DNA of 5,041 nt from the NCBI GenBank assembly GCA_041744735.1, contig JBGTKH010000260.1, positions 1 to 5,041 of the forward strand. Reading direction: 5' to 3'. Under the pieces are notes generated by a model. That model did not search any database. It worked only from the letters and a program-made list of their open reading frames with translations, and was not told the DNA's origin. The position numbers were made by a program, and so were the translations under genes. Positions within the stretch are counted from its first letter, which is position 1. Each line of letters starts with the position of its first letter. Shown here piece after piece: positions 1 to 4,962 of the stretch. This stretch comes from JBGTKH01 sp041744735. Lineage in GTDB: Bacteria > Planctomycetota > Planctomycetia > Pirellulales > Pirellulaceae.

Positions 1-1
1 G

Positions 2-553
2 GGAACCGCCACCGTCGTCCAGCGCGCGTTCGAGGAAAGGGGGCTGTCTGTCTTCCCCGTCCAAGATTTCTCTCAGGTCGGCGAGCCGCTGCGCGAGGCC
101 GTTATGGAGTCCTCGGCGTTTGTGGCGATCTTGACGCGAGCCGCACTAAATTCCGGTTTGATCACATTTTTAACAGGCGCCGTCTCGACTTGGGAGAAGC
201 CCTGCTTTTACCTGCTCCAGTCTGGTTTAGAAGCCCCGTCGTTTTTGAAGAGCTATCCGATCTATCCGCTGACCAAGGTTTTCCAAGTGGTGGACGCCGC
301 ATTGAAGGCCAGCGCGCCGCTCTCCGACAACGAGATGAAGGCGTTGGCGTCCACTTATGTCGAGGTGGGATTGCCGACAGATCAACTGGCCGACGAGCCG
401 CACTCGCTGCAACAATTCGCTCGTGAATTCAAGGTCGTGGCTGGCTCAAATCGCGCTCCCGAACGCCTCCTGCAAGAACTGCTACGGCTGAGGAAACGAG
501 GCGCGTTGCCAAAGATTCAAACCTCGGCGTCGGCGACTAAGACGAAGACGTAA
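2..553 (+). CDS. TIR-like domain protein with helical C-terminal domain, 3' part only
   Basis: The frame is open from the left edge to a TAA at 551-553, giving 183 visible residues. Homology-like sequence continues upstream of the first internal ATG (104), so the true start lies outside the window. The pattern fits a TIR/Rossmann-like fold from its first helix onward: a helix (TATVVQRAFEERG), strand LSVFPV, helix DFSQVGEPLREAVMES, the strongly TIR-like strand AFVAILT, a helix starting NSGLITF, strand KPCFYLL, and a last helix ending VFQVVDAAL. The following 80 or so residues are predicted mostly helical and end in LLRLRKRGALPK, resembling the small death-like or effector-associated domains found next to bacterial TIR effectors. 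The segment where NAD-cleaving TIRs carry their catalytic Glu reads SGLITFLTGAV and shows no Glu, so enzymatic activity is doubtful. The stop is 20 bases before pheT, so co-transcription is possible. Some codons (CTA, TTA, ACA) are more AT-rich than in pheT. Fold assignment is by eye; a role in defence or signalling is inference. Confidence 0.6.
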   Translation, partial: GTATVVQRAFEERGLSVFPVQDFSQVGEPLREAVMESSAFVAILTRAALNSGLITFLTGAVSTWEKPCFYLLQSGLEAPSFLKSYPIYPLTKVFQVVDAALKASAPLSDNEMKALASTYVEVGLPTDQLADEPHSLQQFAREFKVVAGSNRAPERLLQELLRLRKRGALPKIQTSASATKTKT

Positions 554-573
554 ACGAATCCACCCGCGGTGCC

Positions 574-2592
574 ATGATCACTTCCTGGAATTGGCTGAAA
601 GATTATCTGACGCTCGACATGCCGCCGACCGAGGTCGAGCGGCGGTTGATGATGGCGGGGCTCAATCATGAGTCGACGGAGAAGGTCGGCGATGATCTGG
701 CGATTGATTTGGAAGTGACCAGCAATCGCCCGGACTGTCTCGGCCACGTCGGCATCGCTCGCGAGATCGCGGTGTTGTTTGATCGGCCGTTGAAGTTGCC
801 CGCCGCGGCTCCCAAGGAAGCGGCGGCGGCGGTCGCGGACGTGACCAAAGTGTCGCTGCACTGTCCCGATTTGTGCTATCGCTACACGGCGCGCGTCATT
901 CGCGGCGCGAAGGTTGGGCCGAGCCCGAAGTGGATGACCGACCGGCTGCGCAGCATTGGCATAGCCGCGATTAACAACATTGTCGACATCACCAACTACG
1001 TGCTGTTCGAGTGCGGTCAGCCGCTACACGCATTTGACTTTGCCAAACTCGGCGGGCGAGAGATTGTCGTGCGCGAGGCCAAGCGGGGCGAAACGCTCGT
1101 GGCCATCGACCACAAAACGTACGTGCTCGAACCCGGCATGTGTGTGATCGCCGACGCCAAGCGCCCCGTGGCACTCGGCGGCGTGATGGGCGGCGCGGAT
1201 ACGGAAGTGTCCACGGCGACAAACGAACTGCTGATCGAAGCCGCCGAGTTCGCACCGCTGTCGATTCGCACCACGGCCCGCAAGCTGAGCCTGCACAGCC
1301 CGTCGTCGTACCGTTTCGAACGCGGCGTCGATCCCGAAGGCGTGGACTGGGCCAGCCGGCGCTGTTGTGAATTGATTCTGGACATCGCCGGCGGTGAACT
1401 TGCCGCAGGTGTGATCGACGTCGGCCGTGAGCGTGTACAGCGGCAACCGATTGTGCTGCGTCTATCACAACTGAAACGAATCCTGGGCATTGACGTGCCG
1501 GGGGACGAAGTGCGACGAATTCTTGCTGCGCTGGGTAACGAGATCACGCGATCGGACGCCGCGACCGTCGAATCGCTTCCGCCAAGCTGGCGGCGCGACT
1601 TGACGCGCGAGATCGATCTGGTCGAAGAGGTCGCTCGCATCCACGGCTATCACGAAATCCCGGAAGACGTGGCCGTGCCGATGGCCCCGTCGCATCGCAG
1701 CGACGAAGACCGCGTGCAATCGAAAGTCCGGCAGGTGCTAACCGCCGCCGGCTTCGACGAAGCGATGACCGCCAGCGTCGTGCGCCAAGACTGGGCCGAA
1801 GCCTTCAGCCCCTGGACGGCCGCCGAGCCGATCGTTTGCAATACCCCGCTGCTGCGCGGGGCCGATCGGTTGCGCCCGAGTCTGATCCCCAGCTTGCTCG
1901 ACGCCCGCCGCATCAACGAATCGCTCGCCAATCCCGTCATCGAATTGTTCGAGACCGCTCGCGGATACCTTCCCAGCAACAGCCCACTGCCGCGCGAGTT
2001 GCGATTACTGGGAATTGCCAGTGGCGGCGATTACTATCGCGTCAAAGGCGTGGTCGAAGCTCTGGTCGCGGTCGTCAATCACGCGGCTCAACTGGAAATC
2101 GGTGACACGAAACACCCGCTGCTGGATGCAGCCAAGTCCTGCCAACTGCGCTTGAATGATAATCTGCTAGGCTTCGTCGGCGAAGTCACACCGGACGGCC
2201 TGAAACAATTCGGCCTACGCAGTCCAGCCACCGTTGCCGAAATCGATCTGGGCGTTCTCGGCGCCGTCGCCAATCTGATTCCCAAATATCAACCGCAAAG
2301 CCCCTACCCCAGCATCACGCGCGACCTAAACTTCGTCGTCGACGAACCGCTTCGCTGGTCGCAACTAGCTGGCACAGTCCGCACCTCAGCCGGCCCGTGC
2401 CTGGAGCTAGTCGAATACAAAGAGACTTTTCGCGACCCCAACCGCGACGGCCCCGCCAAGAAGCGCCTGCTCTTAACTCTCACCCTGCGCTCGTCCGAAC
2501 GCACGCTCACCAACGAAGAAGCCGATCAAATCCGCGAAGCAGTTGTGGCGGCGTGTGCAAAGCAGCACGGTGCCAGGTTGTTGGCTACCTGA
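574..2592 (+). CDS. pheT: Phenylalanine--tRNA ligase beta subunit, short form
   Basis: PheT pairs with PheS in the cytosolic alpha2beta2 enzyme that charges tRNA-Phe. The 672-residue product starts with the typical MITSWNWLKDYL N-terminus, which fixes the ATG at 574, although no Shine-Dalgarno is visible before it. Domains in order: B1 N-terminal part (1-40); then directly the linker LEVTSNRPDCLGHVGIAREI (47-66); B3/B4 editing domain (about 95-280, with INNIVDITNYVLFECGQPLH at 133-152, ALGGVMGG at 200-207 and SSYRFERGVDP at 244-254); B5 (about 291-362, with DLVEEVARIHGY at 348-359); the catalytic-like core (363-575); and an FDX-ACB anticodon-binding domain (578-671, YPSITRDLNFVVD to LTNEEADQIREAV). 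The EMAP/OB tRNA-binding domain that separates B1 from the LEVTSNRPD motif in E. coli PheT (795 residues) is absent, explaining the short length. The frame is intact. pheS is not in the window; a TIR-like gene occupies the usual pheS position. Confidence 0.97.
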   Translation: MITSWNWLKDYLTLDMPPTEVERRLMMAGLNHESTEKVGDDLAIDLEVTSNRPDCLGHVGIAREIAVLFDRPLKLPAAAPKEAAAAVADVTKVSLHCPDLCYRYTARVIRGAKVGPSPKWMTDRLRSIGIAAINNIVDITNYVLFECGQPLHAFDFAKLGGREIVVREAKRGETLVAIDHKTYVLEPGMCVIADAKRPVALGGVMGGADTEVSTATNELLIEAAEFAPLSIRTTARKLSLHSPSSYRFERGVDPEGVDWASRRCCELILDIAGGELAAGVIDVGRERVQRQPIVLRLSQLKRILGIDVPGDEVRRILAALGNEITRSDAATVESLPPSWRRDLTREIDLVEEVARIHGYHEIPEDVAVPMAPSHRSDEDRVQSKVRQVLTAAGFDEAMTASVVRQDWAEAFSPWTAAEPIVCNTPLLRGADRLRPSLIPSLLDARRINESLANPVIELFETARGYLPSNSPLPRELRLLGIASGGDYYRVKGVVEALVAVVNHAAQLEIGDTKHPLLDAAKSCQLRLNDNLLGFVGEVTPDGLKQFGLRSPATVAEIDLGVLGAVANLIPKYQPQSPYPSITRDLNFVVDEPLRWSQLAGTVRTSAGPCLELVEYKETFRDPNRDGPAKKRLLLTLTLRSSERTLTNEEADQIREAVVAACAKQHGARLLAT

Positions 2593-2616
2593 AAAGTGCG
2601 AATCCGCTCGTATGCG

Positions 2617-2639
2617 GTAGCGGGGAAATTAGCTCCCCG
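2617..2639. repeat. GGGG/CCCC hairpin with GTAGC leader, after pheT
   Basis: CGGGGA (2621-2626) pairs perfectly with TCCCCG (2634-2639) around a 7-base loop. The hairpin is preceded by GTAGC (2617-2621), and GTAGC recurs at 2639-2643 directly before the next hairpin, so the two look like parts of one composite intergenic element. It lies 28 bases after the pheT stop. No run of T follows, so it is not a classical intrinsic terminator, though it could slow transcription or protect the 3' end. Confidence 0.6.
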
Positions 2640-2662
2640 TAGCTGAAGTCGTGAGACTTCAG
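2639..2662 (+). repeat. Palindromic repeat unit 1 (24 nt)
   Basis: GTAG is followed by arm CTGAAGTC (2643-2650), loop GTGA (a GNRA-type tetraloop) and arm GACTTCAG (2655-2662), giving a perfect 8-bp stem. Compared with units 2 and 3, the second base pair of the stem is T-A instead of C-G, a compensatory change that keeps pairing. With unit 2 it also forms a 24-nt inverted repeat (22 of 24 positions) across a 7-base spacer, so a longer hairpin is an alternative fold. Confidence 0.85.
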
Positions 2663-2665
2663 AAG

Positions 2666-2699
2666 CGCCCCGAAGTCTCACGACTTCGGCTACGATCAC
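2666..2699 (-). repeat. Palindromic repeat unit 2, within a 34-bp direct repeat
   Basis: The core CCGAAGTC (2670-2677), TCAC loop and GACTTCGG (2682-2689), followed by CTAC, is the same 24-nt unit as unit 1 in reverse orientation. The full 34 bases from CGCCCC to CTACGATCAC recur exactly 38 bases downstream. It lies between the convergent 3' ends of pheT and the comEA-like gene, with no coding potential. Confidence 0.88.
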
Positions 2700-2703
2700 T
2701 GAA

Positions 2704-2737
2704 CGCCCCGAAGTCTCACGACTTCGGCTACGATCAC
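2704..2737 (-). repeat. Palindromic repeat unit 3, second copy of the 34-bp direct repeat
   Basis: This is an exact 34-base copy of 2666-2699, starting after the 4-base spacer TGAA. Its hairpin is CCGAAGTC (2708-2715), loop TCAC and GACTTCGG (2720-2727), then CTACGATCAC. The exact identity suggests a recent tandem duplication or array growth at this site. Confidence 0.88.
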
Positions 2738-2803
2738 GGGACTGCCAGAGAGCTTGCGGACGCAGGCCGCGCCACGCTCTTCGCGTCTCTGCGTTGCTTC
2801 TTT
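2738..2803. other. Short non-coding tail between the repeats and comEA-like 3' end
   Basis: This 66-base remainder of the convergent spacer has no credible ORF. It contains a CTCTTCGCGTCTCTGCGTTG stretch (2777-2796), which resembles short degenerate interspersed sequences seen in many GC-rich bacteria; that resemblance is from memory and weak. No T- or A-tract terminator was found for either converging gene. Confidence 0.3.
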
Positions 2804-3247
2804 TCAAGGTCCCGCCACATGCTCGCGGTCGGGCACAGGCAGCAAGTACGGCCGGATGCGGTCGACGGTTTTGGGACCGATGCCTTTGATTCGCTGCAAG
2901 TCGTCGAGGGCGAAAAAGGGACCGTCTGCCTCGCGCGAATCGATGATCTTTCGCGCCATGATTGGTCCGATACCGGGCAATAGACTCAACTCAGCTTCAC
3001 CGGCGGCGTTGATGTCGAGCTTGAAATCGATGATCAGCGGCTCGGCGCGGTCGATTTCGATCAGGCCACCGCGATGCCCGCCTTGCGTGATCCAATAGGC
3101 GGCCATTACCAACAGAGACAAACCCACGATCGCGCCGGCACACGCTTGGTCGGCGCGCCGCAACAGGGTCCGCGGTGGTCTTGGTTCGGGAGCAGGCGAG
3201 GGGTCGGTCACGACAGCAAACTTCCGTGCTGCGAGCGTTCGGGCCAT
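2804..3247 (-). CDS. ComEA-like helix-hairpin-helix DNA-binding protein, membrane-anchored
   Basis: The 147-residue product has a short Pro-rich, basic N-terminal segment (1-33), one membrane helix (about 36-53, CAGAIVGLSLLVMAAYWI) and a C-terminal tandem helix-hairpin-helix module (about 78-135). The module starts DINAAGEAELSLLPGIGP and its second hairpin is LQRIKGIGPKTVDRI; both GIG hairpin signatures are present, as in ComEA and related proteins that bind double-stranded DNA non-specifically. ComEA receives incoming DNA during natural transformation, here presumably facing the periplasm. The ATG at 3247 is the only possible start because an in-frame TGA lies just nine bases upstream; no clear Shine-Dalgarno precedes it. 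It stands alone, convergent with pheT and divergent from nadC. No other com gene is visible, so a role in uptake rather than in DNA repair or another DNA-binding job is inference. The symbol is left blank for that reason. Confidence 0.85.
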   Translation of the reverse strand: MARTLAARKFAVVTDPSPAPEPRPPRTLLRRADQACAGAIVGLSLLVMAAYWITQGGHRGGLIEIDRAEPLIIDFKLDINAAGEAELSLLPGIGPIMARKIIDSREADGPFFALDDLQRIKGIGPKTVDRIRPYLLPVPDREHVAGP

Positions 3248-3269
3248 GCGGGATCATTCACCAGCCGCT

Positions 3270-3298
3270 ATTATGCAGAAGTCCAGCCGAAATTTCCA
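3270..3298 (-). promoter_or_regulatory. Possible promoter of the comEA-like gene
   Basis: On the minus strand TGGAAA (3293-3298), a 17-base spacer and CATAAT (3270-3275) give 4/6 and 5/6 matches to the sigma-70 boxes. Transcription would start about 16 bases before the ATG at 3247, leaving a very short leader. The weak -35 box makes this only a candidate. Confidence 0.3.
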
Positions 3299-3322
3299 CA
3301 CGGTGCGGGTATAGGTAAATCG

Positions 3323-3346
3323 GTAGCCGAACTCGCCAGAGTTTGG
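3323..3346 (+). repeat. Palindromic repeat unit 4 (variant)
   Basis: GTAG precedes arm CCGAACTC (3327-3334), loop GCCA and arm GAGTTTGG (3339-3346). The stem has 8 pairs including one G-T wobble. Compared with the other units, the G of GAAGTC is replaced by C and its partner C in GACTT is replaced by G, a compensatory swap that keeps pairing. It forms a 22-of-24 inverted repeat with unit 5 (3389-3412). Confidence 0.75.
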
Positions 3347-3352
3347 ACTTGA

Positions 3353-3403
3353 GCGACATCGCCGGCCAAAGTCTGGCGACATCGCCGGCCAAAGTCTGGC
3401 GAC
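3353..3403. repeat. 23-bp tandem repeat, about 2.2 copies
   Basis: The sequence starting GCGACATCGCCGGCC and ending AAAGTCTG repeats exactly with a 23-base period from 3353 to 3403. Each unit contains half of the palindromic repeat core (CCAAAGTC, loop TGGC, GAC), so the array seems to have grown by duplication inside a palindromic unit. It ends 47 bases before the nadC start, in a region expected to hold the nadC promoter. Confidence 0.9.
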
Positions 3404-3412
3404 TTCGGCTAC
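3389..3412 (-). repeat. Palindromic repeat unit 5
   Basis: The arms CCAAAGTC (3389-3396) and GACTTCGG (3401-3408) flank loop TGGC and are followed by CTAC, the reverse of the leader GTAG. Seven of eight stem positions pair, with one A-C mismatch. It overlaps the end of the 23-bp tandem array and is the intact, terminal unit of it. Confidence 0.75.
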
Positions 3413-3450
3413 GAAAATGTCAAACGGAGACTTAAAAGTACGGCCTCAAC

Positions 3451-4395
3451 GTGAAGCAAGATTTTTCCCAGGTTCAGTGGGACGAGCAAACGGCCGATGA
3501 TTGCCGGCAGCTTGTGCGGCTGGCGGTGCGCGAAGATTTGGACCGCACGTTTGATTGGACCACCGTGGCGCTGGTCGGCCAAAGCACAACAGGCCGGGCG
3601 GCGGTCGTGGCTCGGCAAGCCGGCGTGGTGGCCGGATTGCGGGCCGCGGAGTTGGCACTGGAAGAGATGGACATTTCGGCAAATTGGTCGCCGCACGTCG
3701 AAGATGGTGCCGCCGTTGCCGCTGGCGACACGTTGGTCGAACTGGCGGGTTCCGCGCGAGATTTGTTGACCTCGGAGCGGTTACTGCTAAACCTGATCGG
3801 CCGGTTGTCGGGCGTGGCGACACTGACGCGGCTTTACGTCGAAGCGATCGCAGGCACCGGCGCGAGAATCTACGACACGCGCAAGACAACGCCCGGCTGG
3901 CGGCGGCTGGAAAAGTACGCCGTGCGCTGCGGCGGAGGCACGAATCATCGCACCGGTTTGTTCGACGCCGTGCTGATCAAAGACAACCATCTGGCCTTTG
4001 CCGCTCAGTCAGCCGCCGAAGCAGCACGCGGTACGCCGTACAGTGCCGCGGAGGCGGTGCTTCAAGCCCGGCAATTCATCCGCGAGATGCTGCCCGGCGA
4101 TCCGCGCGCGGAAACGATGATCATCGAGGTGGAGGTCGATACGCTCGAGCAACTGGAACAAGCCCTGCCCGCCGGCCCAGACATCGTGCTCCTGGACAAC
4201 ATGTCGCCCGACGAACTGCGACGTGCCGTCTCGCGCCGCAATGCCGTTAACGCCCAAGTACAACTGGAAGCCTCCGGCGGCATCAACCTGCAAACCGTTC
4301 GCGCCGTGGCCGAAACGGGCGTCGAACGAATCAGCGTCGGCGCACTAACCCATTCGGCCGTTGCCCTCGACGTATCGCTGGATTGGTTGAGTTGA
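3451..4395 (+). CDS. nadC: Nicotinate-nucleotide pyrophosphorylase (quinolinate phosphoribosyltransferase)
   Basis: NadC converts quinolinate and PRPP to nicotinate mononucleotide, CO2 and pyrophosphate in de novo NAD synthesis in the cytosol. The 314 residues (slightly longer than E. coli, about 297) show the N-terminal open-faced domain (about 15-120) and the C-terminal incomplete barrel. Substrate-binding motifs are intact: SERLLLNLIGRLSGVAT (108-124, with Arg110), YDTRKTTPGWRRLEKYAV (141-158, with Arg144 and Lys145), GGGTNHRTGLFDAVLIKDNH (161-180, with His166, Arg167 and Lys177), EVEVDTLEQ (226-234), DIVLLDNM (244-251) and LEASGGIN (272-279). The usual EDLG-x-GD-x-T loop is replaced by EDLDRTFDWTT (28-38). 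The start is GTG at 3451: an in-frame TAA at 3433-3435 rules out anything longer, and GGAGA at 3426-3430 is too far (20 bases) for a normal ribosome site. It is divergent from the comEA-like gene, and repeats occupy its upstream region. nadA and nadB are not in view. Confidence 0.97.
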   Translation: MKQDFSQVQWDEQTADDCRQLVRLAVREDLDRTFDWTTVALVGQSTTGRAAVVARQAGVVAGLRAAELALEEMDISANWSPHVEDGAAVAAGDTLVELAGSARDLLTSERLLLNLIGRLSGVATLTRLYVEAIAGTGARIYDTRKTTPGWRRLEKYAVRCGGGTNHRTGLFDAVLIKDNHLAFAAQSAAEAARGTPYSAAEAVLQARQFIREMLPGDPRAETMIIEVEVDTLEQLEQALPAGPDIVLLDNMSPDELRRAVSRRNAVNAQVQLEASGGINLQTVRAVAETGVERISVGALTHSAVALDVSLDWLS

Positions 4396-4425
4396 GGAAA
4401 TGTTACCCTGGGCAGTCGTGGCTAC

Positions 4426-4453
4426 TTGACCGGTGAGACTCGGCGCATAGAAT
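4426..4453 (+). promoter_or_regulatory. Sigma-70-like promoter for the sulfotransferase-like gene
   Basis: TTGACC (4426-4431), a 16-base spacer and TAGAAT (4448-4453) match the -35 and -10 consensus at 5/6 each. Transcription would begin near 4460, about 40 bases before the ATG at 4501. The spacing after nadC (105 bases) also fits an independent unit. A reading frame could nominally start at the TTG at 4426, but that TTG is the -35 box itself. Confidence 0.6.
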
Positions 4454-4488
4454 TCCGCCACGTGTCTGATGGGCTTGCTTGGATCGGC

Positions 4489-4493
4489 GGAGG
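4489..4493 (+). promoter_or_regulatory. Shine-Dalgarno GGAGG deciding the 4501 start
   Basis: GGAGG is placed 7 bases before ATG 4501. It is the only well-formed, well-spaced ribosome-binding site in the window, and it supports the ATG at 4501 over the in-frame TTG at 4426. Confidence 0.75.
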
Positions 4494-4500
4494 CCGGGGT

Positions 4501-4962
4501 ATGAAAAACGGGCAGTTCGTTCCGCGGTTAATCTTGGGTGTTGGCACGGGCCGGTGCGGCACGCTGTCTTTATCCCGCTTATTGAATCGTCAACCGGGTC
4601 TTCGAGTGACGCATGAGCGCCAGCCGTATTTACCGTGGAAGTGCGAGAGTCCGCGGGATTTAATCGCGGCACGTCTGAATGCCCTTCGGGCGGACAACGC
4701 GGGTTCCGCAATCGCCGGCGACGTGGCGTTCTATTATTTGAACTATCTGCCCGATGCGCTGGAGTTGGACGATAGGCTTCGCGTTGTCTGCCTGCGGCGG
4801 CCCAAGCATGAGGTGGTGGCCAGCTATCGCCGCTGGATCAGTTGCCGCTCGGGGCCGGACGTCAATCATTGGGCGGCATCAATCATTGGGCGGCATCGGA
4901 AAATGGCTGGTGCCATGACCCAGTGTGGACACCTTGTTATCCCCAGTACGACACGTTCCTGA
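4501..4962 (+). pseudogene. PAPS-dependent sulfotransferase-like gene, frameshifted and probably truncated
   Basis: The N-terminal half looks like a sulfotransferase that moves sulfate from PAPS to an acceptor. It has a first strand and 5'-phosphosulfate loop (LILGVGTGRCGTLSLSRLL, residues 10-28), a THERQPYLPW motif (37-46), and a 3'-phosphate-binding strand and helix (RVVCLRRPKHEVVASYRRWI, 94-113, with Arg100 and Ser108). The frame is lost after NHWAAS (122-127): an exact 17-bp tandem duplication (4863-4896) shifts it, and 26 unrelated residues follow to a TGA at 4960-4962. Removing one copy restores NHWAASENGWCHDPV and then WTPCYPQYDT (4926-4955), the W-x-x-C-[FY]-P-x-Y-D type motif expected next in this family. 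Beyond about 4955 the family's usual YW..Y region is not recognisable. The ATG has its own promoter and a strong ribosome site. The acceptor is unknown. A stable truncated protein without an active site is possible but unlikely to work as an enzyme. Confidence 0.75.
4863..4896. repeat. 17-bp exact tandem duplication causing a frameshift
   Basis: CAATCATTGGGCGGCAT occurs at 4863-4879 and again at 4880-4896 with no spacer. Seventeen is not a multiple of three, so the insertion shifts the sulfotransferase reading frame. The perfect identity of the copies points to a recent event, or to an assembly error. Confidence 0.95.

Noticed and set aside
104..553. ATG at 104 as the start of a 149-residue protein
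   Set aside because: The frame is open to the left edge, and the 34 upstream codons encode a helix and strand that complete the TIR-like pattern, so the gene begins outside the window.
1017..1640. Long minus-strand open frame (207 codons) opposite pheT
   Set aside because: It lies entirely inside pheT, has an Arg/Ser-rich composition typical of antisense GC-rich DNA, and shows no domain. The same holds for the other minus-strand frames over pheT and nadC.
2617..2662. Intrinsic terminator for pheT
   Set aside because: The hairpins are strong but no T-tract follows on either strand, so they are reported as repeats rather than as terminators.
2639..2737. Possible CRISPR array
   Set aside because: Repeats are palindromic, in mixed orientation, and separated by 4-7 bases rather than by unique spacers of about 30 bases; there are no cas genes.
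2526..2807. Minus-strand frame spanning the pheT 3' end and the repeat cluster
   Set aside because: It is antisense to pheT and then translated repeats (Arg/Ala-rich); there is no domain and no start signal.
2651..2983. Plus-strand frame running from the repeats into the comEA-like region
   Set aside because: It is built from the palindromic repeats plus the complement of the helix-hairpin-helix gene, with no recognisable protein pattern and no ribosome site.
3074..3352. Plus-strand frame over the start of the comEA-like gene and the spacer
   Set aside because: It is mostly the complement of the membrane-helix region, ends in repeat DNA, and lacks a ribosome site or any domain.
4426..4500. 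TTG start giving a 25-residue longer sulfotransferase
   Set aside because: The TTG coincides with a -35 box, the added residues show no family likeness, and GGAGG precedes the ATG at 4501 at ideal spacing.
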